Positions 7,111-14,534 are shown, counted from the stretch's first letter. The stretch is DNA of 64,000 nt from Solibacillus silvestris_B (GCF_051967575.1 NZ_JBQCJW010000015.1:9491-73490); one strand, 5' to 3'. Notes: generated by a model not told the origin, from the letters alone. Numbers and translations are program-made.

Positions 7111-7506
7111 ATGTCTAACAAAGTAGCTATTATCGCCAGCAACGGAGGTTTATTTGATGCTTATAAAGTATTTAATATTGCAACGGCTGCAGCCGCAACA
7201 GAGAAAGAGGCAGCCATCTTCTTTACGTTTGAAGGGCTGAATTTAATCCATAAGCAAGCAATGCAACAATTGCCTATGCCAGAAGGCCGTGAGCATTTTA
7301 CAGAAGGATTTGCAAAAGCAAATGTACCAAGCATTCCACAATTAATTGAAATGGCCCAAGAAATGGGTGTGAAATTTATCGGCTGTCAAATGACGATGGA
7401 TGTTATGGGCTTAACAAAAGAAGACTTTATTGATGGCATTGAAGTTGGGGGAGCTGTAACATTCCTTGAATTCGCGAAAGATGCAGCACCAACACTGACG
7501 TTCTAG
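7111..7506 (+). CDS. DsrE2-family sulfur carrier
   Basis: A 131-residue DsrE/DsrF/DrsH-like protein (DsrE2 type). The N-terminal strand KVAIIASNGGLFDAYKV and the segment GCQMTMDVMG with the predicted active Cys92 are characteristic. It probably accepts persulfide sulfur from the TusA-rhodanese protein encoded just upstream, so that the two together stand in for CstA. GGAGG lies upstream of the ATG at 7111. The gene is followed by a GC-rich hairpin (7561-7582), so cstB may be a separate transcript. Confidence 0.88.
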   Translation: MSNKVAIIASNGGLFDAYKVFNIATAAAATEKEAAIFFTFEGLNLIHKQAMQQLPMPEGREHFTEGFAKANVPSIPQLIEMAQEMGVKFIGCQMTMDVMGLTKEDFIDGIEVGGAVTFLEFAKDAAPTLTF

Positions 7507-7560
7507 CACCTTTATAGATAAGATTTATAGTTTGCAGCAACAATGGAAACGCAAAAAATG

Positions 7561-7592
7561 ATGGAAGGGGATTCCCTTCCATTTAAAATGTT
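7561..7592 (+). terminator. Hairpin after the DsrE2 gene, probable terminator
   Basis: ATGGAAGGG-GATT-CCCTTCCAT is a perfect 9-bp stem followed by the AT-rich TTAAAATGTT. The tail is less T-rich than usual, so termination may be partial. Confidence 0.5.
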
Positions 7593-7599
7593 TAAAATA

Positions 7600-7615
7600 A
7601 TACCTGTGGGGGTAG
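7600..7615 (+). promoter_or_regulatory. CsoR/CstR-type operator (16-bp class), site S4
   Basis: ATACCTGTGGGGGTAG ends seven bases before the cstB ATG at 7622. Its G-rich right half (GGGGGT, 7609-7613) also serves as the only candidate Shine-Dalgarno. DNA operator and ribosome-binding site therefore coincide here. Confidence 0.65.
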
Positions 7616-7621
7616 TTGAGT

Positions 7622-8749
7622 ATGACAATCATTAAAATGACAGCAGCGGAAATTGCTCGGAAAGTAATTGAAAATCAACCATTGTTCATTTTAGATGTCC
7701 GCAATACGGATGCTTATGAAGATTGGAGAATTGAAGGGCATTGCTTCGATTATTTAAATATTCCTTATTTCGATTTATTGGATGGTGTAGATGAAATCAT
7801 CCCCAAGCTTCCTACCGACAAAGATATTTTAGTTGTGTGCGCAAAAGAAGGTTCATCATTAATGGTTGCTGAAATGATTTCAGAAGCTGGACGTAATGTG
7901 CATTATCTTGAAGGTGGCATGAAATCATGGAGTTCGTATCTTGAACCAATAAAAATTGGCGATTTAACAGGCGGTGGCGAACTCTATCAATTCGTCCGTC
8001 TAGGCAAAGGTTGTCTTTCTTATATGGTCGTTTCTGAAGGGGAAGCCGCAATTATTGATGCTGTTCGTTTCACGGATGTATTTACAAACTTTGCTCAAGA
8101 GAAAAACGTGCAAATCAAATATGTATTCGATACACACCTTCATGCAGATCATATCTCAGGTGGTCGCCATATCGCAGAAGCAACAGGGGCTACCTATTAT
8201 TTGCCACCTAAAGATGCAGAAGAAGTACTATTTGATTATTCGTCTTTAGAAGATGGTTTAACAGTGAAAATCGGTGCAACACAAATTGAAGTAGGTGCAC
8301 TTTACACACCGGGTCACACTATTGGTTCTACATCATTCATCATAGATAGTAACTATTTATTGACAGGAGATATATTATTCATCGATTCCATTGGCCGTCC
8401 TGACTTGGCGGGTCTTGCAGAAGACTGGGTGGGAGACCTTCATGAAACATTATATTATCGTTACCGTAAGCTGCCAGAGGATTTAATTGTCCTTCCAGCA
8501 CACTTCATGATTATCGGTGAGTTAAACGAAAACGGGACCGTGGCCAAGCGTTTAGGCGATTTATTGGCGGAAAACCATGGTTTAAACATTGGAAGTGAAG
8601 AAGAATTCCGCCGTACAGTATCAGATAACCTGCCACCGCAACCAAATGCGTATGAGCAAATTCGTCAAGTCAATATGGGTAAAATAACGCCGGACAATGA
8701 CGAACAAACGGAGATGGAAATCGGTCCAAACCGATGTGCGGTACGATAA
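7622..8749 (+). CDS. CstB-like rhodanese / persulfide dioxygenase
   Basis: Probable non-heme iron persulfide dioxygenase that oxidises persulfides to sulfite or thiosulfate. It has 375 residues. An N-terminal rhodanese-like domain (about 1-105) has LDVRNTDAYEDWRIEGH and the candidate active loop CAKEGSS (Cys73). A metallo-beta-lactamase domain (about 115-340) has THLHADH (His172, His174, Asp176, His177), TPGHT and GDILF. The C-terminus GPNRCAVR matches CstB-type proteins. ATG 7622 is preferred over the in-frame TTG 7616 because GGGGGT then has proper spacing. It is controlled by site S4. Confidence 0.85.
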   Translation: MTIIKMTAAEIARKVIENQPLFILDVRNTDAYEDWRIEGHCFDYLNIPYFDLLDGVDEIIPKLPTDKDILVVCAKEGSSLMVAEMISEAGRNVHYLEGGMKSWSSYLEPIKIGDLTGGGELYQFVRLGKGCLSYMVVSEGEAAIIDAVRFTDVFTNFAQEKNVQIKYVFDTHLHADHISGGRHIAEATGATYYLPPKDAEEVLFDYSSLEDGLTVKIGATQIEVGALYTPGHTIGSTSFIIDSNYLLTGDILFIDSIGRPDLAGLAEDWVGDLHETLYYRYRKLPEDLIVLPAHFMIIGELNENGTVAKRLGDLLAENHGLNIGSEEEFRRTVSDNLPPQPNAYEQIRQVNMGKITPDNDEQTEMEIGPNRCAVR

Positions 8750-8855
8750 AAGAATTTTTAGCGAATCATGTCTGTTATGCAAAAAAAACCGAAAAAAACA
8801 GTGCTGCTCCATTTTTTCATAAGAAAAAATTACTGTAGAAAAGGAGGCGATTTAA

Positions 8856-9083
8856 ATGGAAACAGCAAAAGTTTTGGATGCAAAAGGTTTATCTTGTCCA
8901 ATGCCGATTGTGCGAACAAAAAAAGCAATGGATACAATGGAATCAGGACAAATTATAGAAGTGCAAGCGACAGATAAAGGGGCCTTGGCCGATTTGACTG
9001 CCTGGTCGGCTGCAGCGGGTCATACCCTTTTAGAGCATAAAGAAGAAGAGGATGTATTGACATTTTATATTAAAAAAGCTTAA
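8856..9083 (+). CDS. TusA-family sulfur carrier
   Basis: A 75-residue TusA protein with GLSCPMPIVRTKKAM and the sulfur-carrying Cys14. It is closely similar to the TusA domain of the fusion protein at 6518, including the shared segment EVQATDKG, which suggests gene duplication within the cluster. The start has AAAAGGAGGCG upstream. No CsoR-type operator is visible directly ahead, so it probably depends on read-through from cstB or an unseen promoter. A thiol-persulfide relay partner for CstB or the exporter is the likely role. Confidence 0.9.
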   Translation: METAKVLDAKGLSCPMPIVRTKKAMDTMESGQIIEVQATDKGALADLTAWSAAAGHTLLEHKEEEDVLTFYIKKA

Positions 9084-9109
9084 AATACATGGCATTTTAA
9101 AAGCTTTAA

Positions 9110-9239
9110 CTTAATTCAGCAGAGTTTTGGATTACGATGTATTATTAATGCTGTGCTATTATTCAATCCCCTTCATAGAGGTGGGGGTTTCTGTATTAGC
9201 CGTTTAGCCTTCAGTATAAAAAGCGTTTGCTGAATTAAG
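9110..9239. repeat. 12-bp inverted repeats bounding a 130-bp non-coding segment
   Basis: CTTAATTCAGCA at 9110-9121 and its exact complement TGCTGAATTAAG at 9228-9239 enclose AT-rich sequence. An internal imperfect hairpin (CCCC...GGGG, about 9168-9187) followed by TTT may be a terminator for the tusA transcript. The arrangement is MITE-like in form, but no target duplication was recognised. The whole 9084-9330 gap contains no supported gene. Confidence 0.35.
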
Positions 9240-9330
9240 CTGAAAGGGGATTGTTATGAGACTTGATTTTTTGGGAAACTGTTTCAACTAACGGGTATAC
9301 AGAATTATTATATGGAAAGAAGGGAACAAT

Positions 9331-10107
9331 GTGGATATAAATTATATGTTCCTCCTTTTTGTAATTGGTTTTATCGGTTCATTTCTTTCCGGGATGCTCG
9401 GTATTGGTGGAGCGATTGTCAAATATCCGATGCTTTTAATGATTCCGCCAATATTCGGGTTCCAAGCTTTAACGGCACATGAAGTTTCCGGCATTAGCGC
9501 ACTTGACGTCTTATTTGTATCGATTGCAGGGGTCATCGGATTTCGAAACGGCGGGTATTTAAATAAATCGCTCATTACCGTAATGGGTATATCGGTGTTG
9601 CTCGGTACATTTATAGGTAGCTTTAATTCGCAATTTTTAACGGAACAACAAGTAAATATTGTGTATGGGATTTTAGCGTTAATAGCAGCGATTATGATGT
9701 TCATTCCAAAAAAGAAGATTGATGATATCCCTTTAGATCAAGTCACTTACAATAAACCGCTTGCTGCTTGTTTAGCATTCATTGTAGGGATTGGCTCCGG
9801 TATTGTAGGTGCCGGAGGAGGTTTTTTACTAATTCCCATTATGTTATTAATTCTTCGGATACCTACACGAATGACGATTGCTTCCAGCTTGGCAATTACT
9901 TTTATTTCGTCCATTGCAGGGTCGATCGGCAAACTATCAACAGGGCAAGTGGAATATTTGCCAGCGATTGTTGTGATCATTGCGGGATTGATTGCAGCTC
10001 CGATTGGTGCAAAAATAAGCAAAAAAATAAATACGAAAATTTTGCAAAGGGTTTTAGCTGTTTTAATTTTAGCGACAGCGATCAAAATATGGATCGATAT
10101 ATTATAG
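9331..10107 (+). CDS. TSUP-family (TauE/SafE) sulfur-anion transporter
   Basis: A 258-residue polytopic membrane protein with about eight hydrophobic segments in two repeats. The paired glycine-rich motifs SGMLGIGGAIVKYP (near the N-terminus) and GSGIVGAGGGFLLIP (near residue 160) are typical of TauE/SafE proteins. These export sulfite or related organosulfur anions, and a tauE gene accompanies cst genes in S. aureus. Here it would remove sulfite made by CstB. The start is GTG 9331 after AAGAAGGG. It is followed after 11 bases by a thioredoxin-like gene. Confidence 0.88.
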   Translation: MDINYMFLLFVIGFIGSFLSGMLGIGGAIVKYPMLLMIPPIFGFQALTAHEVSGISALDVLFVSIAGVIGFRNGGYLNKSLITVMGISVLLGTFIGSFNSQFLTEQQVNIVYGILALIAAIMMFIPKKKIDDIPLDQVTYNKPLAACLAFIVGIGSGIVGAGGGFLLIPIMLLILRIPTRMTIASSLAITFISSIAGSIGKLSTGQVEYLPAIVVIIAGLIAAPIGAKISKKINTKILQRVLAVLILATAIKIWIDIL

Positions 10108-10118
10108 GAGAAGATAAT

Positions 10119-10463
10119 TTGAAAAAATTAAATGAGCTGACGAGTTTGAGAGCGGTGGAGGAGTTTCTTGAAAATCATGAGCTGGGCTTTTTGTATTTTT
10201 CCACGCCTGAATGCAGTACGTGCCACGCTATATTGCCTAAGTTACAGGAACTATTGAATGGATACCCATCAATCCATCTTGCTCATATTGATGTGAGTCA
10301 CGTTAAAGAGATAGCTGAAAGGTTCTTAATATTATCGGCGCCCATTATGATTTTAATGATTGAACAAAAGGAATATTTGAGGGCGGATCGATTTGTACGC
10401 TTTGAACTACTAAAGGAAAAGCTGGATCACATTTATAATATGTATAATTTACAAGACAATTAA
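10119..10463 (+). CDS. Thioredoxin-like protein with CSTC motif
   Basis: A 114-residue thioredoxin-fold protein. The strand LGFLYFST is followed by PECSTC (Cys32 and Cys35), and the cis-Pro region is SAPIMI. It may reduce persulfides or protein disulfides in the sulfur cluster. The start TTG at 10119 has AGGAG at good spacing; an in-frame ATG at 10089 lies inside the upstream gene and is less likely. The frame is open far upstream (to 9768) only because it shadows the transporter gene. Confidence 0.75.
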   Translation: MKKLNELTSLRAVEEFLENHELGFLYFSTPECSTCHAILPKLQELLNGYPSIHLAHIDVSHVKEIAERFLILSAPIMILMIEQKEYLRADRFVRFELLKEKLDHIYNMYNLQDN

Positions 10464-10538
10464 TACGAAGATAAAATCAAAATCGTTATTCCTAAAAATA
10501 GATAGGGTATTATAGTATTTAATGAAGAAATAACATAA

Positions 10539-10570
10539 GATTCGGCTTTGCACTAACACAAAGCCGAATC
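10539..10570. terminator. Strong hairpin at the end of the sulfur cluster
   Basis: A perfect 12-bp stem, GATTCGGCTTTG with CAAAGCCGAATC, encloses an 8-base loop. The + strand tail (CAGGCAAAA) is not T-rich, so it may terminate poorly or protect the 3' end. It separates the sulfur genes from csoR. Confidence 0.5.
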
Positions 10571-10642
10571 CAGGCAAAATTACTTCGATGTACAAGCTAA
10601 AACTACCGGCAAAAAGTTTTTGAAGGAAATTAAACTAATCTC

Positions 10643-10672
10643 TTTACATACCCTCCGGTGGTATGGTACTAT
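10643..10672 (+). promoter_or_regulatory. csoR promoter with 17-bp CsoR operator, site C1
   Basis: TTTACA at 10643-10648 and TACTAT at 10667-10672 are spaced by 18 bases. The palindromic ATACCCTCCGGTGGTAT (10648-10664) fills the spacer. This predicts autoregulation of csoR. Confidence 0.7.
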
Positions 10673-10698
10673 ATGAACAAGTTAGGGGGAGGAATATC

Positions 10699-11031
10699 AT
10701 GGAAGAGCAAGTAAAAGATATGGCTTGTCATGAAGAAGATGATGCATCTTGCCGTAAAAGCCACCATCCGGAACGTGTGAAAAAAGATTTGACAACCCGA
10801 TTAAACCGTGTCGAAGGACAAATACGCGGCATCAAGGGCATGATAGATAAGGATGTTTATTGTGATGATATCATCACACAGCTATCCGCTACACAATCAG
10901 CATTAAACAGTGTAGCCAAAATTCTTTTAGAGGGCCACCTAAAAGGGTGTGTCGTTGATCGCCTTTCAGAAGGTGATGAAGCGGTACTTGACGAATTAGT
11001 GATAACGATTCAAAAGCTGATGAAAAAGTAA
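10699..11031 (+). CDS. csoR: Copper-sensing repressor CsoR
   Basis: A 110-residue all-helical metal-sensing repressor (DUF156 family) that releases DNA when it binds Cu(I). The TTRLNRVEGQIRGIKGM signature is followed by the Cu ligands Cys55, His80 and Cys84, the last two in EGHLKGC, so the C-H-C set is complete; CstR-type persulfide sensors lack the His. An N-terminal tail carries extra Cys10, His11, Cys18, His22 and His23. ATG 10699 is chosen for its AGGGGGAGG site; the in-frame ATG at 10663 overlaps the operator. It lies directly upstream of copZ-copA. Confidence 0.9.
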   Translation: MEEQVKDMACHEEDDASCRKSHHPERVKKDLTTRLNRVEGQIRGIKGMIDKDVYCDDIITQLSATQSALNSVAKILLEGHLKGCVVDRLSEGDEAVLDELVITIQKLMKK

Positions 11032-11047
11032 TTTTTTTAGCATCTAT

Positions 11048-11064
11048 ATACCCCTATAGTGTAT
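11048..11064 (+). promoter_or_regulatory. CsoR operator (17-bp class), site C2, ahead of copZ
   Basis: ATACCCCTATAGTGTAT overlaps a TATACT -10 box (11062-11067) 37 bases upstream of copZ. The -35 region is weak, as expected for a tightly regulated promoter. Confidence 0.65.
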
Positions 11065-11103
11065 ACTAATTAAAACATAATTCAATTTAAGGAGAGAAAA
11101 AAT

Positions 11104-11310
11104 ATGCAAAATATAACATTAAACGTACAAGGAATGTCATGCGGGCATTGTGTAAAAGCGATAGAAGGCAGCGTCGGGGAATTAGAAGGCGTTAACCAGG
11201 TGAACGTCAAATTAGACGAGGCTTTGGTCAATGTATCATTTGATGAAACACAAGTAACACCAGCTGCGATTAAAGAAACAATCGAAGAACAAGGATATGA
11301 TGTAGAGTAA
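11104..11310 (+). CDS. copZ: Copper chaperone CopZ
   Basis: A 68-residue heavy-metal-associated domain with the Cu(I)-binding MSCGHC motif (Cys13 and Cys16). CopZ carries cytoplasmic copper to the CopA ATPase. The length and the ferredoxin-like fold pattern are typical. AAGGAGAG precedes the ATG. It is flanked by two CsoR-type operators, one ahead of it and one ahead of copA, so both genes are predicted to be induced by copper. Confidence 0.94.
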   Translation: MQNITLNVQGMSCGHCVKAIEGSVGELEGVNQVNVKLDEALVNVSFDETQVTPAAIKETIEEQGYDVE

Positions 11311-11347
11311 GAGTGCTGTTGCGGCACTCTCTCATTTTCAGTAAAAT

Positions 11348-11364
11348 ATACCCCGTATAGGTAT
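11348..11364 (+). promoter_or_regulatory. CsoR operator (17-bp class), site C3, ahead of copA
   Basis: ATACCCCGTATAGGTAT ends 23 bases before the copA ATG, in the short copZ-copA gap. A second operator inside a csoR-copZ-copA unit suggests that copA can be controlled separately or by roadblock. Confidence 0.65.
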
Positions 11365-11387
11365 ATAACGGAGAGGTGGAGAAGCTA

Positions 11388-13814
11388 ATGAGTACTGAAG
11401 CTCGCAAGCTAAAAGAAGCTAGTATTGGTATTACCGGAATGACATGTGCTGCATGTGCGACACGTATTGAAAAAGGATTAAATAAAATGGAAGGTGTCGA
11501 GCAGGCATCCGTTAACTTGGCACTTGAAAAATCATCGATAAAATATGATGCGTCAATACTGAGTGAAACAGATTTTGAGAAGAAAATCGAAGCGCTTGGC
11601 TACGGTGTTGTGAAGCAAAAAGCGGAATTTGAAATTACCGGAATGACTTGTGCTGCATGTTCTACACGTATCGAAAAAGGTTTGAATAAAATGGAAGGTG
11701 TTACAGAGGCTAATGTCAATTTAGCACTTGAAAGGGCAACTATCGAATTCAACCCTTCAGAAGTAACGATTGCAGATATTCTGGCTAAAGTCGAAAAACT
11801 TGGATATGGGGCACATCAAAAAATAAATGATAAAGAACAAATAGATCACCGTGAAAAGCATATTAAGGATCAGCAATGGAAATTCATTATCTCGGCAATT
11901 CTTTCCTTGCCTTTATTGTGGACGATGGTAGGACATTTTTCATTTACATCGTTTCTATATGTACCGGATTTCTTAATGAATCCGTGGATACAGATGATTT
12001 TGGCGACACCAGTACAATTTGTTATCGGGAAACAGTTTTATACAGGTGCCTACAAATCACTCCGCAATGGCAGTGCCAATATGGATGTGCTTGTTGTCAT
12101 GGGTACTTCAGCTGCGTATTTTTACAGTGTTTATCAAGCAATCGTTACGAACGGAACACATCATATGCCACACCTGTATTTTGAAACAAGTGCGGTACTC
12201 ATTACACTCATTCTTTTAGGGAAATTATTCGAAGCAAAAGCTAAAGGACGTTCATCTGAAGCGATTAAAAAATTAATGGGTCTCCAGGCAAAAACAGCAA
12301 TTGTTCTTCGGGACGGGATCGAAAAAGAAGTGCCGCTTGAAGAAGTGATGATCGGTGACACGGTTTCAGTTAAACCGGGCGGGAAAGTTCCGGTTGATGG
12401 TGAAGTATTAGAAGGTACAACAGCGGTTGATGAATCGATGTTGACAGGGGAAAGCCTGCCAGTGGATAAACAGGCTGGGGACGTTTTATACGGTTCAACT
12501 ATTAACAAAAATGGTTTCATTAAAATGAAAGCGACAAAAGTCGGTCGTGATACGGCTTTGGCCCAAATCATTAAAGTTGTGGAAGATGCGCAAGGTTCGA
12601 AAGCGCCGATCCAGCGTTTGGCAGATACAATATCAAGTATTTTTGTGCCGATCGTAATCGGGATAGCAATTGTTACATTCCTCGTTTGGATTGTTTTTGT
12701 TGACCCAGGTAATTTTACACAAGCACTGGAAGTATTAATTGCAGTACTTGTCATTGCTTGTCCATGTGCTCTTGGTTTAGCGACACCGACTTCGATTATG
12801 GCAGGGTCAGGACGCGCAGCGGAGTTTGGCATTCTGTTCAAAGGCGGCGAGCATTTGGAGCAAACTCAAGGCATTGACACGGTAGTCGTTGATAAAACTG
12901 GGACTGTTACACACGGCAAACCTGTGCTGACAGATGTGCATGTGGCAGCTGGCCAAGACGAAGCGAAATTCTTATCACTAATCGGTGCGGCAGAAAAACA
13001 ATCGGAGCACCCGCTTGCACAAGCAATCGTTCAAGGTATTCAAGATCGAGGCATTGAACTAGGCGATATTCAATATTTCGAAGCAATACCCGGTTTTGGG
13101 GTGCAAGCAACGGTTTCGGGTCAAGGCGTTGTGATCGGTACCCGTAAACTTATGCACCAATATGGGATTGATATTACATCAGTGCTTTCGGTAATGGAGG
13201 AACTGGAACAGAATGGCAAAACAGCGATGCTGGCCGGGATTAACGGGCAATATGCAGGGATTGTTGCCGTAGCCGATACAATTAAGGAAACTTCCAAAGA
13301 AGCTATAAGCCGTTTACAGAATATGGGCATAAAAGTCATTATGATGACAGGCGATAACGAACGAACAGCTGAAGCAATCGGCAAAGAGGTAGGCGTTGAT
13401 GAAGTAATTGCCGAAGTGCTTCCTGAAGGGAAAGCAGCCGAAGTGAAGAAACTGCAGGAGCAGGGCAAAAAAGTGGCAATGGTCGGTGACGGAATTAATG
13501 ACGCACCCGCACTGGCGACAGCTAATATCGGGATGGCGATCGGCACAGGTACAGATGTCGCAATGGAAGCTGCAGATATTACGCTGATTCGCGGCGATTT
13601 AAATAGTATAGCCGATGCGATTTTGATGAGCCGTAAAACGATGCGCAACATTAAACAAAACTTATTCTGGGCATTTGCCTACAATACGTTAGGAATTCCA
13701 ATTGCCGCAATAGGATTGCTTGCACCATGGGTAGCCGGTGCAGCGATGGCATTCAGTTCCGTGTCGGTTGTATTGAATGCCCTGCGTTTGCAGAGAGTGA
13801 AATTGAACAAATAG
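11388..13814 (+). CDS. copA: Copper-exporting P1B-type ATPase CopA
   Basis: A Cu(I)-exporting membrane ATPase of 808 residues. It has two N-terminal metal-binding domains, each with GMTCAAC, then membrane helices, the actuator loop with TGES, the transport-site motif CPC in VIACPCALGLATPT, the phosphorylation site DKTGT, MTGDN and GDGINDAPAL. The length is close to B. subtilis CopA. ATG 11388 follows AGAGGTGGAG; the in-frame GTG 11376 lies within that site. It follows copZ and carries its own CsoR operator. Confidence 0.95.
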   Translation: MSTEARKLKEASIGITGMTCAACATRIEKGLNKMEGVEQASVNLALEKSSIKYDASILSETDFEKKIEALGYGVVKQKAEFEITGMTCAACSTRIEKGLNKMEGVTEANVNLALERATIEFNPSEVTIADILAKVEKLGYGAHQKINDKEQIDHREKHIKDQQWKFIISAILSLPLLWTMVGHFSFTSFLYVPDFLMNPWIQMILATPVQFVIGKQFYTGAYKSLRNGSANMDVLVVMGTSAAYFYSVYQAIVTNGTHHMPHLYFETSAVLITLILLGKLFEAKAKGRSSEAIKKLMGLQAKTAIVLRDGIEKEVPLEEVMIGDTVSVKPGGKVPVDGEVLEGTTAVDESMLTGESLPVDKQAGDVLYGSTINKNGFIKMKATKVGRDTALAQIIKVVEDAQGSKAPIQRLADTISSIFVPIVIGIAIVTFLVWIVFVDPGNFTQALEVLIAVLVIACPCALGLATPTSIMAGSGRAAEFGILFKGGEHLEQTQGIDTVVVDKTGTVTHGKPVLTDVHVAAGQDEAKFLSLIGAAEKQSEHPLAQAIVQGIQDRGIELGDIQYFEAIPGFGVQATVSGQGVVIGTRKLMHQYGIDITSVLSVMEELEQNGKTAMLAGINGQYAGIVAVADTIKETSKEAISRLQNMGIKVIMMTGDNERTAEAIGKEVGVDEVIAEVLPEGKAAEVKKLQEQGKKVAMVGDGINDAPALATANIGMAIGTGTDVAMEAADITLIRGDLNSIADAILMSRKTMRNIKQNLFWAFAYNTLGIPIAAIGLLAPWVAGAAMAFSSVSVVLNALRLQRVKLNK

Positions 13815-13858
13815 AATGGCTAAAGATACATGTCATTAAATAAGTGGCAGGTATTTCT

Positions 13859-13888
13859 TTGAAAGTTTTTGTTTTACCGCAGTATAGT
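13859..13888 (+). promoter_or_regulatory. Candidate housekeeping promoter of the siroheme-protein gene
   Basis: TTGAAA (13859-13864) and TATAGT (13883-13888) have an 18-base spacer and lie 28 bases ahead of the ATG at 13917. No CsoR-type operator is present, so this gene is probably outside the copper regulon. Confidence 0.5.
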
Positions 13889-13916
13889 AACTGGTTGGAT
13901 CAGGGGGAATCATAGC

Positions 13917-14534
13917 ATGGAAGACAGTGGCAAAAAGGTGAAGATTGCCATCAATGGCGGAATCGGTTTTGGAGCAAAACTTAATTCAAAACAGCTTTTG
14001 GCAATAACAAAATATATGGATGAAGATGAAGAGCTGGAATTAACTGCATTTCAACAGCTTTATATAGAAATCCCCGAAAATGAAAAAGAAGCGATTATCG
14101 AGGAATTTCAAAGTGTCGGATTAGCATGCTATCCGGTCGGAAACTTCGTGAAAAGTTTAAGGACCTGCAATTTCTGCAAAGGAGAGGAAGAGGAAGGAAT
14201 GCCGATCGCAAAAGAGCTGAATCGTCGTATAGCCGGAAAAGCAGTGCCATTTACGCTAAAGGTTGCGTATACGGGCTGTCCGGTTGGCTGCGGGGAGCCT
14301 ATGCTAAGCGATATAGGTGTTATGAAAATCAGAAACCACTACAGCTTATATGTTGGGGGAAAAGCAAAGGGGAAGGACGCAGAGGTCGGTTCTTTGCTAA
14401 AGGAGGATTTGACACCGGAAGAATTGTATGAAACAGTTGAAAAGATTATTGATGTCTATTCGCAAAAGGGGAAAAAGCGAGAGCCTTTTCATAAATTTTT
14501 CAAGAGAATAAATGCGGATTGTTTAACAAGCTAA
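13917..14534 (+). CDS. Small nitrite/sulfite reductase-like siroheme/4Fe-4S protein
   Basis: A 205-residue protein with one ferredoxin-like half domain (about 8-70) followed by a 4Fe-4S/siroheme-type half domain. LRTCNFCKG (Cys84, Cys87) and TGCPVGCGEP (Cys121, Cys125) correspond to the cluster-binding motifs of nitrite and sulfite reductases. True enzymes have two such repeats and usually CX5C before CX3C; here the first pair is CX2C and only one repeat exists. The biochemical role is unknown. Sulfur relay or electron transfer next to the sulfur genes is possible. ATG 13917 follows CAGGGGGAA. An intrinsic terminator follows. Confidence 0.7.
   Translation: MEDSGKKVKIAINGGIGFGAKLNSKQLLAITKYMDEDEELELTAFQQLYIEIPENEKEAIIEEFQSVGLACYPVGNFVKSLRTCNFCKGEEEEGMPIAKELNRRIAGKAVPFTLKVAYTGCPVGCGEPMLSDIGVMKIRNHYSLYVGGKAKGKDAEVGSLLKEDLTPEELYETVEKIIDVYSQKGKKREPFHKFFKRINADCLTS

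Noticed and set aside
8768..8977. 69-codon frame overlapping the tusA gene
   Set aside because: It shadows tusA in another frame, and its upstream part has no ribosome-binding site.
9768..10118. Upstream part of a long + strand frame that continues into the thioredoxin-like gene
   Set aside because: It is a shadow of the TauE-like gene in another frame; the thioredoxin-like gene has its own TTG start with AGGAG at 10119.
12161..12841. 226-codon minus-strand frame inside copA
   Set aside because: It lies fully within the well-supported P-type ATPase gene and its translation has no domain pattern.
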